DNA of 24,950 bases from Cyclostephanos tholiformis (taxonomy: Eukaryota; Bacillariophyta; Thalassiosirophyceae; Thalassiosirales; Thalassiosiraceae): positions 1 to 24,950 of the forward strand of contig JALLPB010000081.1 of the NCBI GenBank assembly GCA_036939975.1. Reading direction: 5' to 3'. The notes below the pieces were generated by a model. That model searched no databases, was not told where the DNA came from, and saw only the letters and a list, made by a program, of their open reading frames with translations. Position 1 is the stretch's first letter, and each line of letters opens with the position of its first letter. A program made the position numbers and the translations under genes. Shown piece by piece: positions 6,080-21,000 of this stretch.

Positions 6080-9000
6080 TCACGCTGCATGTTGGATCTG
6101 TGCTAGCATCTCAAACCACTGACGAAGACAATCTCCCAAAATCTCTGGAAGTGCAGCCAAGTCTGCAACTACCAAATAGTATGGAAAGGGATAATCTTCA
6201 ATGAAATGTTTGATTTTTGGCTTTCCATTTACAAATGAAACCTCTTTCATGTTGAGGATACTCTCGCTACTTGTACTTGGCGGTCCCTTTTCCTCGCCCT
6301 CGACAATTATCATAACCATGAGCATATTGTTCTCTGTCATTTGACGGATCAGACGTCGCAGTTTTGATCTGCTATCTCTCTCTATGCGACCATCGCTTAT
6401 CATGAAGACTAGCTGCATTGATGATGACACGCTGCTGGCCCCCTCAAGAGCTGCTATTGAGCTCTCAACACAGAGCGCAGTCCTTGTCCGTTTTGCATCA
6501 AAATTGAAGTTCTGCACGATGTTGACGCCACTTTCGGAGGTAAAAGGAACATTGAATGGATGAAGTAGCCTCATATCTTCTCCATAGCTGGCAATTCCTA
6601 GTTGTCCTATTTCCAGTTGGCTCATTCCATTAGCTAAAGTTGCCAACGCTCTGAGGGCCATGTCCCCTGCCTGACTCTTTTGCATGCTCTCAGAATCATC
6701 AACTGCTATCAATACTCTGTAATCTCGCTTTGCTGGCCTCGTGCGACGGAGCCAAATTTTGTCCTTGCGGTATCCACTAGCAATGTAGCCGATTATGCGC
6801 TTCATGTTAACTCGTTTCCCTGTGCGATAGTCACCGCGCAACTTTGTAGCTACCAATGGCTCCATGACTAATCTGAGCTTTTCACAGAGCCGCCTGGACA
6901 GATGTTTTGTATCAGACTGTATAAGCTGCCAATACGCCCTCGCGTTCTGTATGTCTTCGAGGGTGGATTCTCCCGACACCTCAATCTCGTGAACATCGCC
7001 GTCGCTGTCACATTTGCCTTCATCGTCAGAACCAAAATTTTGCAACTGCGTCATATCAGTTGTGGCCATGTTCGATGCCGTAACGTTCTCTTCTTCTGTA
7101 TCCGCATAACTCTCATGTACTTGTTGTTTTTCTTGATCTTCAGATTTGTGAACGGGATCGGGGTCATCTTTGTTTGGGTGTGAACTCAATAAAGGAGAGT
7201 GTTCTTTTTTTTCTTGTTTGCTATCTCGGGAATCAATATCCATGTTTGCCTTGGCGCTCTCGTGATCAGGATGCTCAAAATCATCGTCTGTGCGGTCCTC
7301 CAACTGCTTGGCTTGGTTTTCTTCTGCAATGCCTAACACCTGGCCACAATTATCTTCGCCCTCTTTAGAATACTCGAACTGCCCATCCTTTTCTTTGATA
7401 TCGTCCTGTTGTTCCTGTCCGGTAATTTCCGTCGATTGCTCTTTATCTTGTTGACTGTCTTGAATCATATCAAGCTTCTTATGCCAGAATTTTTCCGCGT
7501 CACCAGGACTACGAAATGGGTTCGGTATATCATCAAAAGCTTCGCTTTGGCTGTCCTTTCGATCTTCGTCTTTTCCTCTTTCCCAATTGCCATCGTTGCC
7601 AGTGCCACCGGCTCCCTTAGCATCGGTGGCCTTATCGTCGTTGCTCCTGTTTTCTTCAGTCGTCCCACCCTCTTTTGCTGCTTGATCTTGATCTTGACTC
7701 TCTTCATTTGTCTCTTTGACGGTATCTTGTCCGTCATTGGCCGCGACGCCGAGTGCATCATTGGAATCATATTGGCTCTTCGATGAGGGCGTGACAGAAG
7801 TTTCGTTGACATTCTCCTCGGGCTCATCGAGATTTTCGTTTTCATCGGCACCAACACCACCCTTACCAATCTTTTCCATTTCGTCCGGATCTTCCCTTTC
7901 CTCTTCCCCATCAGTAGCAGCATCATCTCCAGCGTTGCTGTTGTCATCTGCATCAGGATTGCCCTCTTCATCATCGGGTTTCATGCTCACGTCCGGTTCG
8001 TCATCCCTAGCAGCGTCTTCTACCGCGTCAGTGGAAGCCTCGTCGCCATCATCGAGAGACAGATCGTTGAGTTCAACACCATCCTCCTCGTCGTCGCAAC
8101 TGCCACTTTGATCGTCGTTTCTAACCTCGACACCAACATTCTTTTCTTCGTATTTTTCCTCGGTGTCATCATTTATCATCTCATCCAATTGTTCTCGGTT
8201 TTCGTCCACCGATTCATCCTGAGAGGCGTCTTTCTGATTTGAATCTTCTTGCGCTTCTTTGTGACTTGGATCCTTATTATCTTCTTCTCCATCCCCAGTG
8301 CGCATCTCGTCCTTTAACTGCTCACCTTCCATCTTGCTATTCTCTTCAAACTTTTCAGTTTCTTGTTGCATATCCTTCAAATCATCCTCCTCATTATCCC
8401 ACATTTTTTCGTCGACCACCTGCTCATTTGGGTCTTCACCAACGCCCATTTCCTAGATGGAGTCAGTGTTTAGTCAACCTTCAATATTATGAAAGAGAAT
8501 CCGTACATTATGAATTGTTCATAACACCTTTTACTCACCCGATCGAGCTCTTCTTCATTCTCACTGTTAGCATCGTCCTTTTGATCTGGCTGGTCAGGCA
8601 AGTCATAATTTTCACCGTCGAAGTCCTGCTCCATTTCCATACCTGTATCAACTTCGTCTTCTTTGAGCTCTTTCCTTTCTTTGGAAGATGATGCTTCCTC
8701 GTTTTCTTCACCTTTCAAACCCAAAAGTTGTTCTTCGCTCTCTAGTTCGTCCGTCACATCTTTCTTGCCCTCCCCTTCTCCCATACCAGTGCCTTCAACG
8801 TCATCATCAAACTTCATTTCATCTGCCCCGCCGTTTCCATCGCCTTCGCCACCATCAGTGACATCATCAGAACAGAATCCTTTCGAAAGGAGAACTCTGA
8901 ATACCCTCAACAAAACGTAAAGCAGTTTGGAATGTTTTGAGTAATAAATGAGTGCATCAGATAACTTTGCCTTTGCAATGTCCAAGACATTTTGGACCAG

Positions 9001-12000
9001 TGAGAATGAATTGATTGTTGCTCTTGTGCACAGTGAACGGGATAATGAATTGGACGATACATTATCATGTAGACCAATAAGGGCCCGAGACACCTCTGAA
9101 AGTTCACGATATATTTTGTCGAGTCGAAGATTGCTAAATTCTTTTAGCATTTCTTTGTGATAAACACACATTGTTGAGGCTTTTTCAGGTGCACATTTAT
9201 TTTTGGTCGCAGAAGGTGAAATACTTTGGACGGCTATGAGAATGCTTTGTACTACCGACGAAATCATCCCAATGATGTCCATTAATTCAGAATGATTAGT
9301 TGGTGCCGATTCTTTGACATGGTCGTCGTAGGATAGCGCCAGGCGTAGTGCTTGGTCTGCATCCACCAAGCATGAGTCGAAAATATCAGTCGGAAGTGCG
9401 CCTTTGCAAACTTTCACGCATGATACTATCTTCAACTTGACGTCGATTAATATGTTCGTCATCGTTGTGCTTATATGGCGTATTTGAGCGAACGTGATAG
9501 GCATTTTACTCTTGCGCGGTGCATAATTTTCTTCTAGTATTGAGGCACATGATGTTACGATAGCCAACGTATCATGCGCGTGACCCCGTTCTGCATCGTT
9601 CTGAACTAATGGTAGCGATTCCCTAATAAGAAGGGCGATTTGGTGAAGACTCTCAATCAGTGATAAAAGATGACTCTCAAAGCTGGTTGTGTTTTTCATG
9701 AGATTCTTCTGTTGAAAAGGCATGCTATCAGATAGGCCATCGTAGGATTGAATTAATGTCTCGATATCAGCAACTGATTGAATCATTATTGCGATTGAGC
9801 ATCTCTGCTGGCATATCATGAAAAATATGTATTCGCTGTATCCTTGCATTAGTGTCATCTCTCGTAGGCTCATATATTGACTCCCAATCATTGAAATCTC
9901 AAATCTCAATCGTGTAATCTCAACGTGACTCCTATGAAAATAAGATTCGCCTTTTTCAAGAGTGGTCGGGGCACTCTCGTCCCATGGCCAGCTGTTGCCA
10001 AACGAAGGGACTGGAAGCTGAAGTATGGAATGAGGGTCTCGAACATTAGATGGCACGGACGATTTCATAGAAGAGTAACCCTGATCCTTCAAACACTTGA
10101 ACAAATCTACCAACGCACGCTGTTTAATTTGCTTTGGTGTCTTTCGCATTCTCAGCGTGTTAATCCTGGTAAATATTGCATTTAACATTTCGGCTGCAAC
10201 GTTAGCGGCATCCCTTCCGTAAGAGAATCTTTGGGGAATGATAGACTCCATTCTCCGAGCATAATGAGTGATCTTGATCACAAACCTGTCAGCAGGGTTA
10301 GTGAGCCCAGCAGCCAGCCAGTCGTTTGGAGAAACATCTTTAATGTCATCATTCCGGGTGAAAGTCAGCGCACACATTTGACTGGAAGGAATGTCATGAG
10401 CATCGTCCGTGGTTTCAGAGATTTCTGGAAAGAGTGATGAGTTTCCCGGTACAGTTGTGATAGGCCCACTATCACCTGCTTGGGTCTGACTACTTGATCT
10501 GACTCCATCAGCAAAATTTTGCTCAAGTATTGCCAGAACTGTTGTGTCTAGTGCTTCGTCGTAATCCCTTAAGAACTTCATAAGCCTACGGTAATTTTTT
10601 TCGCTCGACTCAGTTAATGAATAATACGACTGCTCATCCCACTTGGCCAGCTTCACCTCATCTTTCAGACGCTTCTCAATGGGCTCCCTGAGCTTATCTT
10701 TGGTTCGCATCAAAAGAGGGGCGAAATAATTGTAATGATTGCACAAGGAATGAAGCAGTCTGGCCAAATGACTATTTGACCCATTGACTTCGCACTCATT
10801 TCTCAGCTCTTTTGCAAAACTTTCAATTAAATCTAGACGTGCCCTGAATTCAGCAATGGTCGAGGTCAAAACAAATGTATCTAGCACTTTAGCTAAGTCA
10901 TCCAGACCCTTGGTGTCGGCGTCTATTCCAGAGACTGTGAAAAGTTCAGGGAATCCTTTCCACACCCATTTTGGAGATGACGATGTGAGCGTTCTACTGG
11001 GAGGATTAGAGGCTACGCTTGAGCCTCTCAGTTTATGAATCAAACTGTACAACCGTGGCCAGTGGCGCTTAGCTTGCATGCTTCGCTGGTTTTCTCGCAT
11101 TGTAAGTAAATTTGACCAACTTTGCAACTCAAGCTTCCTCCAGCTTGCTACCAATGCGCCAATCTCTTTGAGGGATTTGCCAAGAGTTACCTGTTGACTC
11201 GCATGTTGTTCCCAATCCTGTGCTTTGCGTAAAATCACCTCCAATCCTGACATCACTTTTCCTAGTGCAACAGCTTGAATATCCAACTGACGCACTCGTT
11301 CAACGACCTGGCCGAGTGCCACAAGCACTGCATGACCTGGAAATGCTCTCAATAACTGGCCTACGCGGATCAAAAGGTTTTGCAAAGGTACATCGGCGCG
11401 TATAGATTCTAGTGGAAAAGGGTCGTTGTGAAAATCTTGTATTGACTCATTTTTCGGCATTGAAGACCACGAGCTCCTGTTGATATTACACCTTAGTGCC
11501 AATGCCAAAAGGTGGGAGCCTACATGCGATGAATTCCCTTGACTTTTTTCCATCCATTCTGTTAAATGCCCAAGATGGCTAGCTGCCTCGTAACAGCATC
11601 TGAATGCTCGTAATCTTGTGCTGTCATCGATCCTCTTTTTTCTCTGGGAAAACAATTCTTCGTGCAAGGAAACAGCAAGTGATAGCTCAGCATCTGATAG
11701 CTGATAGACTTCAGCTACAGCGATGGAATTCTCATTGTTTTTATCCTCATCTACAACATTGTCACAATCATAAACATCGTCTAATGACAGCGCAATGATG
11801 CGATTAAACTCAGCACCGTGGTCGGGAAAATATTCTCGAAATTTTTTCTCGTCGTTTTCGGCTTCGCTTATATCTCTCCGAGAACTTAGGCTGTCATCTT
11901 TTTCCGCGACCTCTGGCAAATGTGCTAGTGATGAAAAAACACTATTGAGCTCACGCAGATTCTTCTCACTCACATATTCACGATGATTCATCATATGATC

Positions 12001-15000
12001 TAGCTGCACGCGCATTAGTGTTGCCAGTTGGAATGATCGATTAATCACAACAGCGTCTTGCTTTCTGCCGCTACCCTCACCCACACCATATCGAATCATT
12101 AGCTCCCTCAAACCTTGCAAGAAACATTCTTTTTTAAGTTGACAAATGAATTGATTGTTTCCGAACGGATACGTTAGTAGTTCGTCTTGCATTTTAACGA
12201 TCAAGCTTGTCTGAGATGATTCAACCTGATTGAGTGCCAGTTGTCGCAAACCAAGCTGGATTGCACGTATTTCGTTTATGCATGGGATAGTAACATCTTC
12301 GTACATTGAATAAACTGATGACAGACGCGCGCAAAACGAGGTTGCGGAGCATTGCCAGTTTACTTCTTGAGCTCTAAAGCATGAGTCGCCCTTTTCTATT
12401 GTATCAACCAGTGCCAATACACTGCTATGGCTCGCAACAGTCTTGCAAAAGTGATGGACCTCACGAAATAAGTCAATGAATGGTGGTGCATTTGATGAAC
12501 GCTCAATAATTTTCTTCTCCTGGTTAGTTCGCTTTTTCGAAGTTACATCTGACAAAGTAGAGAAAAGTCTTGTTGAATGTGAATCTGGAGCAAAGTCGTC
12601 GTAAGAAAGACCAAAGTGAAGGCTGTGAGAGAGCAGGTTTGAATTGATCTCTTGGAGGAACAAGTCCAATTGCTCAACTTTTGCCGCCGGTTTTCTTCCT
12701 GGGTCGATCGGCGAAGATGGAGCCAAAAGATTAAGACGCAAAGATCCGAGATAGATCCAAGCACGACCTAAGTGGCGTTTCCAGGCAAGTGTCCCGACTT
12801 CTGAAGTATTCATGGCCTGAATATTCTCGATGAGTGGAATAATCAAGCTGTTGAGATGGACTTGTATGCTCCTGTTTCCAAAGTTGTTGAGTACTGCTTT
12901 AATATCGGAAGTCCTGCATGAACGTGACTCGATGAGATTGCTGAAGTCTATATGGTGCCCAAACACATCTTGGAACACATCAAAAATGCTGCCAAGTAAG
13001 TACTTAATCATGTCTGCTTGGTGAGCATAAAACTCATGTGGTTTCTGGCTTGCAAAAAGAGCCAACAACTTCTTGGCTTGTTCTTTTCTTGCTTCGCTGT
13101 TTTCCATCGTCATGTAAGGAGATGTCGCAGCAGGTAATCGGAGCAAGCGAAAAATAGCAGACCTGCTAACGTTCATCCCAATTTTACTAGGACCTGCGCA
13201 ACTTGATAGTATGATATTCTTCGCTGCTTGCCCAAGAAACGGCGTATCCACATGCACTGACGTCACGTTGTCGTCCTTTTTCCATAGAGAAGGCCCCAAG
13301 AGGTTAGGGCTAATACAATCAAGGTCGTTATACGTGTTGCACCACTGATGATTATAAAACGAATTTAGCATTCGGTGCAAAATGGAGCGCATGAGATGAA
13401 GAACGGAAGCATCTGTCGTTGACTCGCTATCTAAAGCCCACAAAAGAGTCTGGTATGGTCGGAGGTCACCTGTTGGCCACTGAGTGTGAGTTAGTGTTTT
13501 CATTATGTATGATTTGATCTTGTGGCGGAGACTTGTAAGTTCTTCTCCGATACCATCATATGTTGGCTTTTTATATCGTCTCAAAACCTTTGTCAATCTA
13601 CCTATAATTTCCGCCTCTTCAGAAATGCACCAAATTTCACCTATTTGTGAAGCTTGTATATCACCAAACCTCGCAAGTAGACTTTTGAGAAATACATTAC
13701 TGCTGCGAGTTTTGCACGTATATTCCCAGACAATATTTTTAATTGTATCCATGTCGAGAGCACTATCTATCGTTCGAATGGAAGTATCAATTGTTGCGAG
13801 TTGAATGTTAGCAATAAAATCAGATTCCGAGTCCGCAAAACTTTTGCGGAGAACTTGGGGGGCTATGTTTGTACAATACTTTTCTGCAGAAACGCCTTTT
13901 ATTTCATCAGTTGATGCCCAGAATGCCATTGCCAATGCCCCAAGTAGCTCGTTGCGAAAGTGACGCTGCACATGAAGGCTGGGATGGTTTGATTCTATGA
14001 GTTGCTTCAGATCTAGTTGAGGTGCAAATTGTACCGATACCATCTTTATGAAGCCAAACAAATCATCTTTCACCAGTGCGCATGATTGTGATAAGTCGTT
14101 AAGGTGGTTGAGTTGTTCAAAGTCATTAATTTTTGAAGGCATCTGGGGGTGGCCGCAATGCTTCCAGAAGATGTCAGAAGAAGAAATGCTGCCCCCGATG
14201 CTTTCTTGTAAAGTCTCATCAATGGTTTCAAAACAGTGCAGCATGCGTCTCATATGAGGATCTGAATTTAACCCATGTTTTACACGATCACTTTTCACTG
14301 TCCGCCCAAACTTGGACAATGATTTCTTAATCCAACCGTACTGGATGAGGAAACCAGTATATACAAACCCTATCTCTGAGTTTGATCCAGCCCCAATGTA
14401 CCTAGTCCTTTTGAGGCATTGCCAAAGTCTATCACGGCATTGCAACAAGTGCTCGTAGGCAGCGAGCATTATGGGGTCGATATATTTGTTGAAGTCTAAC
14501 GTTGTCATATAAGTATCGATGATCTGAAATAGAGGAAAGAACAGTGGAGTGACAGGGCAAGTGACAGTTGATGTGTCTGTGTGTTTTTTGTGAACAAGGT
14601 ATGAGACTGCAATAACGCTCATACTTGGCACAGGACCTTTTTTAATTTGGCTAAGCTGATGATACGTCACAGATTCTTCCAACAATTCAGGAAGTCTAGT
14701 AGACTTTCTCGCCTTAATTTCTGAGTTTAAATCATCAGTCAACGGTTCGCCTTGTCCAGGTTTAGAATCAACGCTCTTTAAAATGAGCGTGGCAAACTTC
14801 GTTAGGGTAGCCATCTTCGTGCAGAAGCCATCAAAAAATGTCGGCAAGAATTTTTCATTGTCTACAAGACGGCAGATTGCTTGATACAGAAATTTAGAAT
14901 CTGCATTCTGCTGGCGACCAAGCTTGCAGGGGGTGAAAAGTCTTTTTAGTGATATGAATTCTTCAAGCGTATTGAGTGTCCGGTGATTGGTGGTGATTGA

Positions 15001-18000
15001 GACCATTGTTTTGATTAGCCTGCTCCCTAGCACAAATTGTGCAGCAAGGGGGTGGAATCCCAAGTCTCGTCGAGTAGAAATTCCTGCAATTAATCCAGAA
15101 GTTGAAGGGGCTAGTTCAATGCATTTGCAGGTATTATGCACTCCATATAGCATTTGGTGGGAAGTAGAAAGGGATGAATGAGCCATCCCACGTTTCAGCA
15201 ATCCAACAAATAAGCCTCCCCAATCTTTTAGAACCATAATCGAATTCGGCTCCTCATGAAGTTCTGGACTTTTCTTACATTCGCCGAGATGGGCTGTCAA
15301 CATGCAATAGCCCGCATTGTGACTCCTCACTTCTGAGTGCCAAAGTGCAGTGAGAGCATCCATTGTGTTGACTTTACATCCCTCACTTACTGAAAAGGTA
15401 TCAAAATTTGAACTCATATCAGTTCTTGGCGGCAACACACACACCTCAATGCAACGATTTCTCATCGCTCTGGAGATTTCGCCATGTGACCCAGTATTCA
15501 TGCTTAAAAAAAGTCGAAAATTTGGGTGTGGCTTGATTACTCTTGGTTTTGAGTTCTGATCCTCGTCGGATATTCCACATTCGGTCATTACTAGTTCCCC
15601 CCCGAATTCCATTAATGGATTGAGTCGATCGAGGACGGATGACGAACAAAAGTTGACATTCTCCAAATGCAGCCAGTACCCTTGTTCCATTGCCTGTACA
15701 AGAATTCCATCCATCCATTGAAAAGGAGACTTTTTTGAGGAACATGATCTCTTCTCCAATAGAGATAGCCATTGTCGCGCTGAAGAGATTTTGTCGGAGA
15801 ACAAATCTGAGAATTCAGTATTCAATCGTGAAACATTTTCGTAACATTCAACAAGCTGGTCAATTGCAAGTAAGAGCGCCCTATGACTAGGCACGGATGA
15901 TTCGTCACCACCTAGCTTATGAATCTCTTTATACAAAACCCAGATATGCAGATTGATTGTATGTAACACTTCAACGTCAAGCCTGCAAATTAAGCAGCAA
16001 CCATCATAAATCTGCTTCATCGACTTGAGCAAACATTTTATACCTCCTATTGCATCTGTTTGCTCAAAGCAGCCGATAAGTTCAGTCACGTCTGTTGATG
16101 ATGACATTGCAAGTGTTTCTATATGGACATTACAAGCATCGGCAAGAGTTTTTATAAGAGAATTTTTGTCGCTTGACGTGGATCCAACTAGAAGGCAGGG
16201 CCAATTCATGCGGATGCAACACGCCACTGCTTCCATTGGACGGAGATGTGACTGTGAAATATCAGCTTCACTTTCCTGGGTGGCAACATCAGACCAGTGC
16301 GAGCTGCCTGAGAAACGTTCAAGCAGTGTAGTGCCAACCAATACATAATCCGTTGTAACTACTAGCTTGGGGTACGATTTCTTTGTCGAAATATTGAAAT
16401 GGGCATTCAATCGCTTCTGAATCAACAATCGGTCATTATCACTTCGAAGGCGCTGCGTGTACAACATGTCGGCATATTTGGCTGCCAGGTCGGATGACAT
16501 TTTGCCGCCATTGTTTTGAAGGAGTTGACACCATCGAAAAATATCTCTCAAATTAAATTCCCATGGACTTCCATGCTGTCCATACAATCTCGAATCAATA
16601 TCTCTCTGCACTCCTTCATTAAAGTGAATCATTTTTTCGACTATTTCTCCGGGTATGGAATGGAACTGTTTCAATATTGATGGTAAAAAGTGTTGGATGC
16701 AAAGTAAAAAAGCCAAAGTCAAAAACTATTGTCACCCTAATAGCTTACCTGGGTCGCAACGATACTAAAAAGATCATCGTTTGCCAGAGCTTCAATGTAC
16801 ACCTTCGTGAATCTATTTAAGAAAGACTTTGGGAGTCCTTTTCTACCACCCCCTTGAGCAAGCGGATTCTGTGCGGCAAATATTCGAAAGGTTGGAGGGC
16901 AAGCAAATTCTCGTCCCAGTTCAGGGATGTAAACACTTGCACGATGGTCGAGGCAACTATTCAACCCTTCCAGAACTGACTGAGAAGCAAGATTCAATTC
17001 ATCCAGCAGTACCCAATCTCCTTGTTTGATGGCCTTGAGCAACACGCCATCACACCATCGAAAGGAAGTACTAGAAGAGGCCCCATCGTTGTCACCCTCA
17101 TCAGAATGAGGCAAGTCATTACCCATTAGATCCGATATATCCGTTTGCTCAGAAAGATTGATCCGCACAAGATTGTGACCGGACGCTTTCGCGAGTGCTG
17201 AAATCAAACTGGTTAATTCGATGAAGGCAAATACGAGTGAGTGATGAGAGCATCCAAGAAAAGAAACACTGCATCAAATAATATGGTTACCTGGTCTTTC
17301 CCACTCCTGGGCTACCTTCAAGCAATATGGGCTTGGATATTTGCATGCCTCTCAATACACGGCGAAGATTAAGCCTAGTTGTCGGTGCCATCAAATTAAA
17401 TTCCAAGTTTACCGGTATTTGTTCAACTCCAGTTGATATTGTAAATGGATCAATCCCAAAGGAATCCCTCGTTGTGACCATTGATTCGTCGATTCTATGC
17501 AACTCGTCTTGAAAGCCAGACACATCTTCAGCGCCTTGACTTGCAATTTGCCTCAGAAGGAACGCCTTCGCTAAATTTCTTGTTGCGGCAGCGTCCTGAT
17601 TAGACACTCCTGTTCCAAGCCCGAGCCCATCAAGATGCATTAATGAAGCACCATGGACGTAAGCAGAGTACTGACTAAGTTTGTTCTTGAGTACTACATC
17701 AGCAATAAACCTCGCCCATGATAACACATCGCGAAGTGACAATTTGAAATCATTACAAAAAGAATTCGGGTCGTCACATACTTCAACATTGAACCAGTCG
17801 AAGTAATCTAACATCATCCGTCGCATCTCAGTCATCTCCACAAAAATATTTGAATTGTGAATTGAATTGAATGCAATGGCAGACGAGAAAGACCGCTCAA
17901 GGACCAAGTCTATGTCGGACCTAAGCGAGACTGGGGGCACCCAAATTTCTGTGAACCTCGAACGCAAAGCGGGGCTCAATTCACGTTTGCCAAAATCACC

Positions 18001-21000
18001 CCCTGGATTCATGGTCGCAAAAATTCTGAAATCATCATGTGCTCTGATTTCACTGCTGAATATTTGGTTTGCGCAGTCAGAGTCATGAGCGCAAGCTGGA
18101 CCTTCGCCTCCTTTCTCTGCCAAGGTCAATGTTCGGGAAGGCTCTAATACTGAATTAAGTCTTTCCAGGACAGCGTCTTCTGCGAGACTCATCTCGTCCA
18201 AAAGCAATAAACTGCCATTTTTCATTGAACAAACTATCGGACCATCAGCCCATTCAAACAAAGCCGAGTATTTTTGATATAGCGCCTCAATCTCCTGGTA
18301 GATTATCTCGACCCGCTGACAATGTATAGAATCAGGTTGAGTAAAAGTAGGTGTGGAATCGGTTACGTTTCCATTTGATATCTTCCGCCTCTTTTTGTTT
18401 GACGTGATCTCCTTATCTAATTGCGCTGAAACGGTGGGTGATCCGTTGCTCTGGCGACATTTGATTCGTAGCTCACGAATGAACTCAAAGACAAGCTTCG
18501 GTGCATCTATCGGTAAATCAGTGTGCTCCAACTGAAAATAGTGAAGAATAAAATGAGGAGCAATGTCATTGATATCGAATGAGGAGTCCGACCAATTTTG
18601 AAAAAGATCCACAGCTTTTTCAATCATCTCCTGTACAATGATCTGACGACCACGAACTGGCCGAAAACCTCCAAGAATGTCACTGGTTTCAGTATTTGCA
18701 TGACAATTAACAATGGTGAGCTGTCGTTGAAGAATGATGCTTAGCAGCTGAACAACTGTTGTCTGGGTGATGAAATTCGAATGAAATCATAACTCGTGAG
18801 GAAATGGAAAAATAATGAAGGAGTAAGTCTGTCCAAATCATAACACAAAGCATTGCATTTACCTTTCCGCAGCCAGTATCGCCAACAAGCAGAACAGGCT
18901 CCTTTTGTTTGACTGAGCGCATCACCAATGTAAGAAGTCTCATCATAGATTGTGTGGGGGCAATCGCGTTCACATTGAGGCCTGATGCTGACAGTGCCGA
19001 CTTCTGATCCAGTGCATGTTCCAACAACGCGCGACCCTCGGACTTATTTCCGTAGTATGCTTCAGCCACGTCTATTGCTACTTTGAATTCCCTTTCAATT
19101 ACGCTTCGCACAATATCTCTCTCTTCCTCGATTCGCAATCGTTCTGCAAGTAGCATGTAGCCCTCCATTGCTAAATCCGTCTTAGATAATGACCCACGGC
19201 CTGCCCAACGAAGGAGATCTCTTGGAGTGATAAGTCCATCCTTTCCTCTAAATATTCCTGTTCGGCTCCTTCTCTCCCTCAAAGATTTCATTACTCTGAC
19301 AAGTAGCTTCGCATGGGATTGAGGGCAGCCACAACGTTTTTCTAATATGATTATCATTTCATCTTCTGGTATGTCTGACATGTGAAGCTCAACAAATCGG
19401 TTTCGGAAAGCTTTCGAGAGAGGTTTCCTCCCACCATACGCTCCCGCTGGGTTCTGCGTTGCAAATAAACGAAAATTACGATGTGGCTTAACACTTTCAT
19501 TGATTTCAGGAAGGTACAATTCACGATTGTCGTCGAGGAGACGATTTAGCGCCTCAAGGACTTCGCTTGGGGCCAAGTTCAGCTCATCAAGAATCACCCA
19601 GTGTCCTCTTCGCAAAGCTTGAACAAGAATTCCTTCTTGAAACGAAATCGTCCCTTTTGAATCGGCAGCATACGACCCAGTGTACTCTTGAATGTCTGTG
19701 TGTTCGTGATTATTGATTCTGACACATCTATGACCACACTTTGCAGCTAAGTATTCAACGAGAGTAGTTTTTCCGGCAGAGGTTGGACCTTCAAGAAGAA
19801 TCGACCATGGTCCGCTCGCAACAGCCTGGCTAAGACGACGCAAGTTGGAAGTAGCAGATGGTGTCAGAACAAACTTCGGCTTTCCATTTGAGGAAGTGGT
19901 CGGATCTGCCCAATCAATTCGCTCTTCATTGCCAGATTTTATCCAGAATGGCTTAATCATTTCATAGGAGTTGCTTCCATTCCTGCCATCTGGTCTTCTG
20001 CCAGGTTGGTCACGCTCTTTTTGCGAAGGCACGTTGGGTAGAAAAGTTGCAAATTGTTTTTTGATGATATTCCTTGATGGCATATCTAATGAACCCTCGA
20101 ACGCCAGTTCGAAGCCTTCCAGTAATGCACGCTGCGGAGCAAATCTTTGTTGAATGATAAGGTTCCTAGCAGCAGACAGTGCACGACATAGAGTCCTCAT
20201 TGTGTACCCAGGCTTTTGCCCACCACCATTGACAAGGCATTGGTCAGAAAGCAACCGACATTGAAGATAAAGCTCAACAGATGATATAACCGATTCAGAA
20301 TGCTCCAAAGGTACACCATTAGTTGTGACTACTCCGTCAAGATATTGAGCAGCAACTGAGCGCAACTGGACGGGATCCAGAAGTTCATCGACATATAGTT
20401 CTGTGAATCGTGACCTAATACTAGCTGGCAAGTCTTTCTTACCCGCATCAGTAGCAGGATTCATTGCAGCGAAAAGACGGAAGTCAGCATGCCTACCGAC
20501 TGCCGTTGCGTCACCCTTCTCAGTAAGGGTGATGCTACCATGTGAATTGTCAAGAAGTCCACATAACCTTTGAAGAGTTTCGCTAGACGCTAAATTTATT
20601 TCATCAAGTAAAACCCTACCAAATAGATCGAAAGAAAAAAAATCAGGTGTGGGTGGAAAAAGTGATCTAATTAAATCAAAGGGGTAATCTCACCATTTCC
20701 CGGTGCGTATCGCATCAATGAGGGCACCCTCGGTGAACAAAAATGCAAGACCTGATTCGCTCGCCATTCTTTGACGCTCAAAACGTTCAGCTATAGATCG
20801 AAAGTCTGTCCACGAATCTGGATTTATGATTTTCTCTCCTTTTCTGCATAATTCACACATCTATTGGGCAATAATCAGTGAACCAAAAGCTGCTTCATAA
20901 TAACGTATAAAGGAAATGCACAAGCATATTGTTCTCAGTAAACTCACTTTATTTTCTCCCATGCCTGCAGCTTTCAGGAAACACTGCGCCAGTTTCTTCC

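Noticed and set aside
7716..8111. Serine-rich plus-strand frame of 131 codons
   Set aside because: It is the complement of the midasin acidic tract; GAT/GAA/GAC codons on the minus strand give serine-rich open frames on the plus strand.
8470..8538. Readthrough of exon 7 to a stop at 8470 as a midasin C-terminus
   Set aside because: This is intron 7 read in frame; a GTGAGT donor at 8538-8533 and the next exon supply the conserved KMWD motif and the MIDAS domain.
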